Part shown: one piece after another, positions 1 to 9,708 of the stretch | Numbering within the stretch: position 1 is the stretch's first letter | How the letters are laid out: each line of letters starts with the position of its first letter | From: Tritrichomonas musculus | Taxonomy: Eukaryota; Parabasalia; Tritrichomonadida; Tritrichomonadidae | Assembly (NCBI GenBank): GCA_039105265.1 | Contig: JAPFFF010000298.1 | Span: forward strand, 1-27,358 | Reading direction: 5' to 3' | Length of the DNA stretch: 27,358 nucleotides | Program-made: the position numbers and the translations under genes | The notes under the pieces: generated by a model | Seen by the model: only the letters and a program-made list of their open reading frames with translations | What the model was told of the DNA's origin: nothing | Databases searched by the model: none

Positions 1-3000
1 GAAACATGTTTCTCAAATCACACTACAGACACTCACAAGCAAACAGATAAACAAACAAACATCACAGCAAGTTCCAAATAATCAGATTCGAGTAATTACG
101 AAGAACAACACGCAAATGCTTTTATCAATTTCGAAACATGTTTCTCAAATCACACCACAGACACTCACAAGCAAACAGATAAACAAACAAACATCACAGC
201 AAGTTCCAAATAATCAGATTCGAGTAATTACGAAGAACAACACACAAATGCTTTTAACTATTTCGAAACATGTTTCTCAAATCACACTACAGACACTCAC
301 AAGCAAACAGATAAACAAACAAACATCACAGCAAGTTCCAAATAATCAGATTCGAGTAATTACGAAGAACAACACGCAAATGCTTTTAACTATTTCGAAA
401 CATGTTTCTCAAATCACACTACAGACACTCACAAGCAAACAGATAAACAAACAAACATCACAGCAAGTTCCAAATAATCAGATTCGAGTAATTACGAAGA
501 ACAACACGCAAATGCTTTTAACTATTTCGAAACATGTTTCTCAAATCACACTACAGACACTCACAAGCAAACAGATAAACAAACAAACATCACAGCAAGT
601 TCCAAATAATCAGATTCGAGTAATTACGAAGAACAACACGCAAATGCTTTTATCAATTTCGAAACATGTTTCTCAAATCACACTACAGACACTCACAAGC
701 AAACAGATAAACAAACAAACATCACAGCAAGTTCCAAATAATCAGATTCGAGTAATTACGAAGAACAACACGCAAATGCTTTTATCAATTTCGAAACATG
801 TTTCTCAAATCACACTACAGACACTCACAAGCAAACAGATAAACAAACAAACATCACAGCAAGTTCCAAATAATCAGATTCGAGTAATTACGAAGAACAA
901 CACGCAAATGCTTTTATCAATTTCGAAACATGTTTCTCAAATCACACTACAGACACTCACAAGCAAACAGATAAACAAACAAACATCACAGCAAGTTCCA
1001 AATAATCAGATTCGAGTAATTACGAAGAACAACACGCAAATGCTTTTATCAATTTCGAAACATGTTTCTCAAATCACACTACAGACACTCACAAGCAAAC
1101 AGATAAACAAACAAACATCACAGCAAGTTCCAAATAATCAGATTCGAGTAATTACGAAGAACAACACGCAAATGCTTTTATCAATTTCGAAACATGTTTC
1201 TCAAATCACACTACAGACACTCACAAGCAAACAGATAAACAAACAAACATCACAGCAAGTTCCAAATAATCAGATTCGAGTAATTACGAAGAACAACACG
1301 CAAATGCTTTTATCAATTTCGAAACATGTTTCTCAAATCACACTACAGACACTCACAAGCAAACAGATAAACAAACAAACATCACAGCAAGTTCCAAATA
1401 ATCAGATTCGAGTAATTACGAAGAACAACACGCAAATGCTTTTATCAATTTCGAAACATGTTTCTCAAATCACACTACAGACACTCACAAGCAAACAGAT
1501 AAACAAACAAACATCACAGCAAGTTCCAAATAATCAGATTCGAGTAATTACGAAGAACAACACGCAAATGCTTTTATCAATTTCGAAACATGTTTCTCAA
1601 ATCACACTACAGACACTCACAAGCAAACAGATAAACAAACAAACATCACAGCAAGTTCCAAATAATCAGATTCGAGTAATTACGAAGAACAACACGCAAA
1701 TGCTTTTAACTATTTCGAAACATGTTTCTCAAATCACACTACAGACACTCACAAGCAAACAGATAAACAAACAAACATCACAGCAAGTTCCAAATAATCA
1801 GATTCGAGTAATTACGAAGAACAACACGCAAATGCTTTTATCAATTTCGAAACATGTTTCTCAAATCACACTACAGACACTCACAAGCAAACAGATAAAC
1901 AAACAAACATCACAGCAAGTTCCAAATAATCAGATTCGAGTAATTACGAAGAACAACACGCAAATGCTTTTATCAATTTCGAAACATGTTTCTCAAATCA
2001 CACTACAGACACTCACAAGCAAACAGATAAACAAACAAACATCACAGCAAGTTCCAAATAATCAGATTCGAGTAATTACGAAGAACAACACGCAAATGCT
2101 TTTATCAATTTCGAAACATGTTTCTCAAATCACACTACAGACACTCACAAGCAAACAGATAAACAAACAAACATCACAGCAAGTTCCAAATAATCAGATT
2201 CGAGTAATTACGAAGAACAACACGCAAATGCTTTTATCAATTTCGAAACATGTTTCTCAAATCACACTACAGACACTCACAAGCAAACAGATAAACAAAC
2301 AAACATCACAGCAAGTTCCAAATAATCAGATTCGAGTAATTACGAAGAACAACACGCAAATGCTTTTATCAATTTCGAAACATGTTTCTCAAATCACACT
2401 ACAGACACTCACAAGCAAACAGATAAACAAACAAACATCACAGCAAGTTCCAAATAATCAGATTCGAGTAATTACGAAGAACAACACGCAAATGCTTTTA
2501 TCAATTTCGAAACATGTTTCTCAAATCACACTACAGACACTCACAAGCAAACAGATAAACAAACAAACATCACAGCAAGTTCCAAATAATCAGATTCGAG
2601 TAATTACGAAGAACAACACGCAAATGCTTTTATCAATTTCGAAACATGTTTCTCAAATCACACTACAGACACTCACAAGCAAACAGATAAACAAACAAAC
2701 ATCACAGCAAGTTCCAAATAATCAGATTCGAGTAATTACGAAGAACAACACGCAAATGCTTTTATCAATTTCGAAACATGTTTCTCAAATCACACTACAG
2801 ACACTCACAAGCAAACAGATAAACAAACAAACATCACAGCAAGTTCCAAATAATCAGATTCGAGTAATTACGAAGAACAACACGCAAATGCTTTTAACTA
2901 TTTCGAAACATGTTTCTCAAATCACACTACAGACACTCACAAGCAAACAGATAAACAAACAAACATCACAGCAAGTTCCAAATAATCAGATTCGAGTAAT

Positions 3001-3190
3001 TACGAAGAACAACACGCAAATGCTTTTATCAATTTCGAAACATGTTTCTCAAATCACACTACAGACACTCACAAGCAAACAGATAAACAAACAAACATCA
3101 CAGCAAGTTCCAAATAATCAGATTCGAGTAATTACGAAGAACAACACGCAAATGCTTTTAACAATTTCGAAATATTTCTCAAATCACAAT
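1..3190 (+). repeat. Left 132-bp tandem satellite array (about 24 copies, runs off the window's left edge)
   Basis: A 132-bp unit repeats head to tail with almost no divergence, from base 1 to about 3190, where the last unit decays just after the CTCAAATCACA segment. The unit is a multiple of three and is open in one plus frame, giving 44 residues per unit, each with an ATG. A continuous frame therefore runs from 116 to 3250. Copies differ at few places: a TCAATT / ACTATT / ACAATT haplotype near the ATG, a CTA/CCA change and a synonymous ACG/ACA. ACTATT units at about 514, 1702 and 2890 are spaced 1188 bp (nine units), which suggests higher-order duplication. The same unit recurs in opposite orientation at 5529-7440. 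I see no domain in the translation, so coding is doubtful. The array continues outside the window. Confidence 0.97.
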
Positions 3191-3381
3191 AATTGTATAT
3201 TTTTTATTATTAGAACATCTTATTTATGTTTTTTTAATTATTTTTTTTAATTATTTTTCTTAGTAATAATCTGATCAGATATTGAGATATTGAGATAAAT
3301 TTTTGAGACTTTTTTTTTTTATTAAAACTTTTAGAAGCAGCTTAGGATGATCTAATGAAATTGTATATTATGCATACTTAT

Positions 3382-3547
3382 GTTAAAGCGTGGGGGACTA
3401 AATAAGCTAAAGCGTGGGGGGCCAAATAAGTTAAAGCGTGGGGGACTAAATAAGCTAAAGCGTGGGGGGCCAAATAAGTTAAAGCGTGGGGGCCAAATAA
3501 GTTAAAGCGTGGGGGCCAAATAAGTTAAAGCGTGGGGGGCCAAATAA
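3382..3547 (+). repeat. G-rich 24-bp minisatellite, seven copies
   Basis: Seven tandem copies of a 23-24 bp unit of the form GTTAAAGCGTGGGGGACTAA followed by ATAA. Variants alternate GTTAAA/GCTAAA and ACTAAA/GCCAAA, and the first four copies form two pairs of a 48-bp dimer. Every copy has a run of five or six G on the plus strand in otherwise AT-rich DNA. It lies between the left satellite array and the 3' side of the transposase gene. It could be an iterated subterminal transposase-binding region or simple slippage DNA, and the sequence alone does not decide. Confidence 0.95.
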
Positions 3548-3574
3548 GTTAAAAATTGGTGGGATCTCTGCAGA

Positions 3575-3591
3575 GGGGGCGGGTTGGTGGG
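3575..3591 (+). other. Potential G-quadruplex motif
   Basis: GGGGGCGGGTTGGTGGG: four G-runs with very short loops, one of which is only GG. It sits 27 bp beyond the minisatellite and 17 bp before the poly(T) tract. It is the most quadruplex-prone stretch I noticed. Folding is inferred from base pattern only. Confidence 0.5.
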
Positions 3592-3606
3592 TAACCTCTT
3601 GCAAGT

Positions 3607-3607
<1 letters not shown>

Positions 3608-3650
<43 letters not shown>
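3608..3650. repeat. 43-base poly(T) tract (poly(A) on the transposase strand)
   Basis: An uninterrupted run of 43 T on the plus strand. On the strand of the neighbouring transposase gene this is a poly(A) run beginning 18 nt after its TAA stop. It may be a slippage tract or the fossil of a polyadenylated transcript end. Exact length is likely uncertain in any assembly. Confidence 0.9.
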
Positions 3651-3654
<4 letters not shown>

Positions 3655-3668
3655 AAACGTGCTTAGAC

Positions 3669-5357
3669 TTAATCTTCTAATTCAAGACTTTTTAATTCAA
3701 AACTTAATCTTTCTTCAAAAGAATAACTTGTTGCGTAAGAATCATCGATTTTCTTTTCTTTTTCTTCTTTTTTAGGTCTTCCTTTTTTTTTCATTTCTTC
3801 TTTTTCATTCAACTCTTTATTTTGATCTCTCAATTCTTCATAGTCACTTTTATCAAGAGGGACCAATGCAAGTAATAATCTGTGAAAAGGGTCGGTACGT
3901 TTTGAATAATCAATAATTTTTGGCATTTTTTTTACAACTTTTTGAATATCCTTATTTTCCCAGTATACATTCAAATCACCAAAATCTTTCAAATCAATTC
4001 TAGTTTCTGTTTCTCCCTTTCCTTTTCTTTTTTCTCTAATTTCTGCCTTTTCTTTCTTTGTTTTATTTTTATGCCAGATTTGAGTTGTAAAATCTATTGA
4101 AAATCTGACAATTGGCATGCCATTTGGTCCTGGTTCAAAAACCGCTCCTGCAGCCTCAAAAGATGCAACAACGTTTTTATAACTTGCAGCTTTGTGAAAT
4201 GAGTCATATAACATGCCAATTTTATCAACTAGTAGATCATCATCTGTGATTTCAAATAGCCTGGCACTTCGAACGTTTTCTTTATGTGTATGAAAAGTAG
4301 CAAGATCAAAAATTTGGGTCTGATTGGAAGAATGCGGCGGTATAAAGAATATTTTAATTAAATTGGCGTTACAAAGATCAAATAGCTTATCTGTATAATG
4401 TGATGGACAACCATCAAGAATGAGGACAGCAGGACCTGTGTAATTATAATCCAATCTTCTTTTATTTACTTCAGGAATGAATACTTTTTCAAGCCAAGCA
4501 TCAAATATCTTACTATTAATGTAACCAGTATCTTCATGCTCAATTCTTAATTTGTTCCAAAGTGATGTTCTTAGAATGCGTGCTTCTATCGTTTTCCTTT
4601 TAACAACAATTAAGGGTTTCATATAAGTGCCATCGGCACAAATACATGCAACGAATGTAGTGTGATCATCTTTTCTTTCAACTGGAAAACGCAACTTTTC
4701 TGTGTTACCTTTCGGAACAACAACTGTTTCGGTCTTCTTCGTATCAACGTATTCGTCGTGCCCTTCTTCATCAACATTATAAACAAAAGGAGTTGGTATA
4801 TCATATGTTAAAAAATATGATTCAAGTAGTGCATAATAATTGTCTATGCTATTTGGACTACAATAATATCTATCAGCATCAATCGCTTCAGCTTCATCTG
4901 TTTGTAATCCTGCTTTATTGAGGGCATTTTTATATGTCTTATTATCCAAATTCGTTCCTACTTCATTTGCAATGAATGTTTTAACCTGCTTAATATGAGG
5001 TGGCCTTGCATGCGTTTTCATCCATTCACTAAATCTTTGAATCTGCTCTTTTGAGAGACTAAATGGTCGGCCGTTGGGCCTTGATTTATCATCTAAGTCT
5101 TTTTTGGCATTCATATATGCACGTTTAATAATGGGAATTGTGACATTGAACATTTCTGCAACATCTTGATATGTTAATTTATAAATTCCATCATAATAAT
5201 CCCTTGAAAATTCAATGAATATATAAACCTGAATTCGAAATGTTTTTGCTTGTTTATATATCTCTTCAGACATTATACCATTTACTAATGCACTTTTATT
5301 TTGGTTTTTTGGTAAATTGACAACTTTTTTAGGCGGATCAGGGCTGTTTGGGTTCAT
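3669..5357 (-). CDS. Pogo/Tigger-like DDE (DDD) transposase
   Basis: A 562-residue transposase that looks uninterrupted. The N-terminal half shows a helix-turn-helix (about residues 61-84, KLTYQDVAEMFNV) and a second DNA-binding segment (about 98-145, starting GRPFSLSKEQ), as in CENP-B/pogo-type proteins. The catalytic core has the three expected acidic positions: D196 in YNVDEEG, D315 in LILDGCPSH and D351 in QIFDLATF, after an IPPHSSNQTQ stretch. The last two are 35 residues apart (DD35D). These motifs match the DDE_1 family of the Tc1/mariner-pogo superfamily, whose members cut and paste at TA sites. The C-terminus is highly charged with a GRPKK AT-hook/NLS-like patch. The ATG at 5357 is the first in frame after a short AT-rich leader. 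The gene lies between inverted 132-bp satellite arrays. Activity is not provable here, but no break is seen. Confidence 0.9.
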   Translation of the reverse strand: MNPNSPDPPKKVVNLPKNQNKSALVNGIMSEEIYKQAKTFRIQVYIFIEFSRDYYDGIYKLTYQDVAEMFNVTIPIIKRAYMNAKKDLDDKSRPNGRPFSLSKEQIQRFSEWMKTHARPPHIKQVKTFIANEVGTNLDNKTYKNALNKAGLQTDEAEAIDADRYYCSPNSIDNYYALLESYFLTYDIPTPFVYNVDEEGHDEYVDTKKTETVVVPKGNTEKLRFPVERKDDHTTFVACICADGTYMKPLIVVKRKTIEARILRTSLWNKLRIEHEDTGYINSKIFDAWLEKVFIPEVNKRRLDYNYTGPAVLILDGCPSHYTDKLFDLCNANLIKIFFIPPHSSNQTQIFDLATFHTHKENVRSARLFEITDDDLLVDKIGMLYDSFHKAASYKNVVASFEAAGAVFEPGPNGMPIVRFSIDFTTQIWHKNKTKKEKAEIREKRKGKGETETRIDLKDFGDLNVYWENKDIQKVVKKMPKIIDYSKRTDPFHRLLLALVPLDKSDYEELRDQNKELNEKEEMKKKGRPKKEEKEKKIDDSYATSYSFEERLSFELKSLELED

Positions 5358-5528
5358 AAAAATAAATTGAATTCATGGTCAATTTTTTGAAAGGTCAAAT
5401 TAAAAAAACAATAAATATCAAAAAAAAAAGAAGATTTAAAAGAAATAAAAGAAAATAAACTATAAATGTATTAATGTTTATAAAATTCATTTAAATAATA
5501 AATATAAAATGTAATAGATTTGAATGGC

Positions 5529-7440
5529 TAAAAGCATTTGCGTGTTGTTCTTCGTAATTACTCGAATCTGATTATTTGGAACTTGCTGTGATGTTTGTTT
5601 GTTTATCTGTTTGCTTGTGAGTGTCTGTAGTGTGATTTGAGAAACATGTTTCGAAATTGTTAAAAGCATTTGCGTGTTGTTCTTCGTAATTACTCGAATC
5701 TGATTATTTGGAACTTGCTGTGATGTTTGTTTGTTTATCTGTTTGCTTGTGAGTGTCTGTGGTGTGATTTGAGAAACATGTTTCGAAATAGTTAAAAGCA
5801 TTTGCGTGTTGTTCTTCGTAATTACTCGAATCTGATTATTTGGAACTTGCTGTGATGTTTGTTTGTTTATCTGTTTGCTTGTGAGTGTCTGTAGTGTGAT
5901 TTGAGAAACATGTTTCGAAATAGTTAAAAGCATTTGCGTGTTGTTCTTCGTAATTACTCGAATCTGATTATTTGGAACTTGCTGTGATGTTTGTTTGTTT
6001 ATCTGTTTGCTTGTGAGTGTCTGTAGTGTGATTTGAGAAACATGTTTCGAAATTGATAAAAGCATTTGTGTGTTGTTCTTCGTAATTACTCGAATCTGAT
6101 TATTTGGAACTTGCTGTGATGTTTGTTTGTTTATCTGTTTGCTTGTGAGTGTCTGTAGTGTGATTTGAGAAACATGTTTCGAAATAGTTAAAAGCATTTG
6201 CGTGTTGTTCTTCGTAATTACTCGAATCTGATTATTTGGAACTTGCTGTGATGTTTGTTTGTTTATCTGTTTGCTTGTGAGTGTCTGTAGTGTGATTTGA
6301 GAAACATGTTTCGAAATAGTTAAAAGCATTTGCGTGTTGTTCTTCGTAATTACTCGAATCTGATTATTTGGAACTTGCTGTGATGTTTGTTTGTTTATCT
6401 GTTTGCTTGTGAGTGTCTGTAGTGTGATTTGAGAAACATGTTTCGAAATAGTTAAAAGCATTTGCGTGTTGTTCTTCGTAATTACTCGAATCTGATTATT
6501 TGGAACTTGCTGTGATGTTTGTTTGTTTATCTGTTTGCTTGTGAGTGTCTGTAGTGTGATTTGAGAAACATGTTTCGAAATAGTTAAAAGCATTTGCGTG
6601 TTGTTCTTCGTAATTACTCGAATCTGATTATTTGGAACTTGCTGTGATGTTTGTTTGTTTATCTGTTTGCTTGTGAGTGTCTGTAGTGTGATTTGAGAAA
6701 CATGTTTCGAAATTGATAAAAGCATTTGTGTGTTGTTCTTCGTAATTACTCGAATCTGATTATTTGGAACTTGCTGTGATGTTTGTTTGTTTATCTGTTT
6801 GCTTGTGAGTGTCTGTAGTGTGATTTGAGAAACATGTTTCGAAATAGTTAAAAGCATTTGCGTGTTGTTCTTCGTAATTACTCGAATCTGATTATTTGGA
6901 ACTTGCTGTGATGTTTGTTTGTTTATCTGTTTGCTTGTGAGTGTCTGTAGTGTGATTTGAGAAACATGTTTCGAAATAGTTAAAAGCATTTGCGTGTTGT
7001 TCTTCATAATTACTCGAATCTGATTATTTGGAACTTGCTGTGATGTTTGTTTGTTTATCTGTTTGCTTGTGAGTGTCTGTAGTGTGATTTGAGAAACATG
7101 TTTCGAAATAGTTAAAAGCATTTGCGTGCTGTTCTTCGTAATTACTCGAATCTGATTATTTGGAACTTGCTGTGATGTTTGTTTGTTTATCTGTTTGCTT
7201 GTGAGTGTCTGTAGTGTGATTTGAGAAACATGTTTCGAAATTGATAAAAGCATTTGCGTGTTGTTCTTCGTAATTACTCGAATCTGATTATTTGGAACTT
7301 GCTGTGATGTTTGTTTGTTTATCTGTTTGCTTGTGAGTGTCTGTAGTGTGATTTGAGAAACATGTTTCGAAATTGTTAAAAGCATTTGCGTGTTGTTCTT
7401 CGTAATTACTCGAATCTGATTCTTTGGAACTTACATTAAT
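5529..7440 (-). repeat. Right 132-bp tandem satellite array, inverted relative to the left array
   Basis: About 14.4 copies of the same 132-bp unit as at 1-3190, here on the minus strand. The inner border is sharp at about 5529. The outer unit decays after GGAACTT near 7430, with weak similarity for a few more bases. The minus frame 7385-5487 is open throughout. ACTATT-type units dominate here, whereas TCAATT-type units dominate on the left. Units carrying both TCAATT and the synonymous ACA variant occur at about 6055 and 6715, 660 bp (five units) apart. ACAATT units mark both the inner and the outer end. The two arrays were evidently homogenised largely separately. Confidence 0.96.
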
Positions 7441-7721
7441 GTTTTTTTATGCATCTTCTTTTATAAAATTCGTCACATCGTTAATAAAAATTATTTTTTG
7501 AAAATTATAAACCATTCAATATTTTCAATAAAAAATGGTAGGGGGTATTTCTTTTGGTAGGGGCGTTTATCTCAAAACTATATATTTTTTTGATTTTACA
7601 TTTATGCTATAAATATTATATACATGATGATGGACTAATTTTTAATAAAAAATGATCAATATTCGAGCTTTTTTTGCATAAAATAAAATTGAATTGAAAA
7701 AGAGTTTCCATACCTTTTTTC
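7441..7721. other. AT-rich spacer, no gene seen
   Basis: AT-rich DNA between the satellite arm and the first TTAA element. The only structure I see is a small direct repeat of GGTAGGGG(G/C), at about 7536 and 7556. No convincing ORF, tRNA or inverted repeat partner was found. Confidence 0.6.
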
Positions 7722-8083
7722 TTAAGGGCGTACGTCCAATTCAATGCTCAGAATTCAATGAGATTTCTCAAATATTTTTATCTTTTTTGGAGTAAAAAAA
7801 GTTGAAAAATCAATTATATTTTTGAGGAAATAAAATTCTTATTATTCATAGATTGATGATATATTAAAAAAAATATTTTTATGCATTTTTTTTCTTTTTT
7901 AATTCAAAATTATATTTTGTAAAATTTTATCGGTCAAAAAAACAATTATTTTTTGATCGTTTAGGACAAATATCATCATTTTTGACCTAAACTTTTTCAT
8001 AATTTGGAAGTATTGAAAGATATATTCTATGAGTTCATTCAATATTGACAATTTTACAACATTTTTAGGACGGACGCCCTTAA
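7722..8083. mobile_element. TTAA-flanked MITE, copy A (362 bp)
   Basis: Starts TTAAGGGCGTACGTCC and ends with the near-perfect inverse GGACGGACGCCCTTAA (15 of 16 match). TTAA at each end fits a target duplication of the piggyBac or Kolobok type. The interior is AT-rich and has no coding capacity. A stretch close to its right end (8025-8060, TTCTATGAGTTCATTCAATA) resembles the equivalent stretch of the element at 8723-9060 at the same distance from the end, so the two appear to be related families. Confidence 0.75.
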
Positions 8084-8220
8084 TAAAAATTCATTATCCA
8101 AAAAAACAATAATTATAATCTAATAGAATTATTAACACTAATTGTCGTACAAAATAAAATATCAATGTAAATAAATGCATAGCAAAAAGGATTTTTCCTC
8201 AGGATTACAAAAACTAAAAA

Positions 8221-8698
8221 TAGACTTGTTATTTTGAGAATCGATATCAAAAACGTCACTTTTTTACATCTGATACTCGATTATCAGTTTACAAATCTGA
8301 TATCGAGATTATCGATTATCAAGATATCAGATATGAAATGTGATATAAAAATAATTGTAAACTTGATATCAATTACCGAGATCTCGAGATCTCAAACAGA
8401 TTTATCTTTTTTTATAATTGTTATTTGTGATTTTATAATATCTAAAAATAAATAATAGAATGTATTGATGTTTATTTTAAGATTAAAATCAAAAAATACA
8501 TTCTTTTTTATGAAATATTTGAGAATGAATTACGATCATATATTTATCAAAAAGTTTAATCGAAAATTCTGATATCAAAAGCTGAGAAAAAAAATTCTCG
8601 ATCTCTGAAATCGATCTCGAGAATCTGTGTATATTTATGTATCGATATCAAAAAGTCAATCAATTATCGATCTCGAGAATCGGAGAATAACAAGTCTA
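8221..8698 (+). mobile_element. TA-flanked 478-bp MITE, copy 1
   Basis: Begins TAGACTTGTTATT and ends with its inverse AATAACAAGTCTA. The outer TA on each side fits a Tc1/mariner- or pogo-type target duplication. The interior is packed with ATCGAT, GATATC and CTCGAG palindromic words. A 73-codon frame inside (8234-8455) has no recognisable domain and is probably chance. A copy that reads identical by eye lies inverted at 9231-9708. The MITE could be mobilised in trans by a pogo-like transposase such as the one at 3669-5357, but no shared terminal sequence shows this. Confidence 0.85.
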
Positions 8699-8722
8699 AC
8701 TAAAAAAAAGATATGGATTTTT

Positions 8723-9060
8723 TTAAGGGACCACTATCAAATTCTATGTTAAAAATTCTAGGAGTTATCACAAAATTAATTGACTTAAAAAAAATTATTT
8801 CTTCAGTATTTTTGCTATATTTTGGTATATATAAATTGTATAAATTACATATCATTTATTTCTATTCTTCTTTTAAGCCTATTCCATTTTTTCAATAAAA
8901 ATTTAAAAGTTGAAAGGAGTAAAAATTTTACAAAAATGATCGGAATGGTGAAATTTTAAAGTTTTAAACTTTTTCCGAGATAACAACTATTGAATTTTCT
9001 TTTCTATGAGGTTTCTCAATATTGAAATGTTTACAAAAAAATATGATAGTGGTCCCTTAA
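8723..9060. mobile_element. TTAA-flanked MITE, copy B (338 bp), between the two inverted 478-bp MITEs
   Basis: A perfect 17-bp terminal inverted repeat TTAAGGGACCACTATCA / TGATAGTGGTCCCTTAA encloses non-coding AT-rich DNA. The first seven bases equal those of the element at 7722, and the right subterminal region is similar (9002-9036 against 8025-8060). TTAA ends point to piggyBac- or Kolobok-type mobilisation. A 61-codon frame inside (8713-8898) crosses the element border and is not believable as a gene. Confidence 0.8.
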
Positions 9061-9230
9061 GTCTACTATAAGTTTTATTTTAAAGATATAATATCATTTT
9101 ATCATTTAATACTAAAATAAAATATCACAATTATTAAGCTACATGTCCTTTTGATGATTAAAAAAAAAAAAATATAATTAATCAATTATTTCAACACACT
9201 TCAGATAATTACGTAATATATCATTATATA
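9061..9230. other. AT-rich spacer between MITEs, nothing recognised
   Basis: Short AT-rich DNA between the TTAA element and inverted MITE copy 2, with an A-run near 9163. No gene or repeat partner is seen. Confidence 0.6.
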
Positions 9231-9708
9231 TAGACTTGTTATTCTCCGATTCTCGAGATCGATAATTGATTGACTTTTTGATATCGATACATAAATATAC
9301 ACAGATTCTCGAGATCGATTTCAGAGATCGAGAATTTTTTTTCTCAGCTTTTGATATCAGAATTTTCGATTAAACTTTTTGATAAATATATGATCGTAAT
9401 TCATTCTCAAATATTTCATAAAAAAGAATGTATTTTTTGATTTTAATCTTAAAATAAACATCAATACATTCTATTATTTATTTTTAGATATTATAAAATC
9501 ACAAATAACAATTATAAAAAAAGATAAATCTGTTTGAGATCTCGAGATCTCGGTAATTGATATCAAGTTTACAATTATTTTTATATCACATTTCATATCT
9601 GATATCTTGATAATCGATAATCTCGATATCAGATTTGTAAACTGATAATCGAGTATCAGATGTAAAAAAGTGACGTTTTTGATATCGATTCTCAAAATAA
9701 CAAGTCTA
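9231..9708 (-). mobile_element. TA-flanked 478-bp MITE, copy 2 (inverted)
   Basis: The reverse complement of 8221-8698. Read base by base, I found no difference. It carries the same TAGACTTGTTATT termini with flanking TA. With copy 1 it makes a long inverted repeat separated by 532 bp, able in principle to form a hairpin or cruciform. Perfect identity implies very recent insertion, gene conversion or an assembly effect. Confidence 0.85.

Larger units (their letters stand above)
3176..5528 (-). mobile_element. Pogo/Tigger-like DNA transposon core, flanked by inverted satellite arms
   Basis: The interval between the two inverted 132-bp arrays holds one transposase gene, the G-rich minisatellite and a poly(T) tract. 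No simple terminal inverted repeat or TA target duplication is visible at the inner borders, and the left and right arrays stop at different phases of the unit. The natural reading is that the arrays themselves form the long inverted ends of a foldback-like element, or that this is an element inside an inverted satellite locus. The left outer end lies outside the window, so full element borders cannot be set. Confidence 0.6.

Noticed and set aside
1-3190. CRISPR array
   Set aside because: Units are contiguous with no variable spacers, the period is 132 bp and the genome is eukaryotic. It is a satellite.
3382-3547. Telomere-like repeat
   Set aside because: The unit is 24 bp with internal G-runs rather than a short telomeric repeat, and it is internal beside a transposase gene.
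8234-8455. 73-codon frame inside the 478-bp MITE (also at 9474-9695 on the other strand)
   Set aside because: Identical because the MITE copies are identical. Low-complexity Ile/Ser translation with no domain, best seen as chance within a MITE.
8713-8898. 61-codon frame in the TTAA element
   Set aside because: Starts outside the element and crosses its border; hydrophobic AT-driven translation without features.
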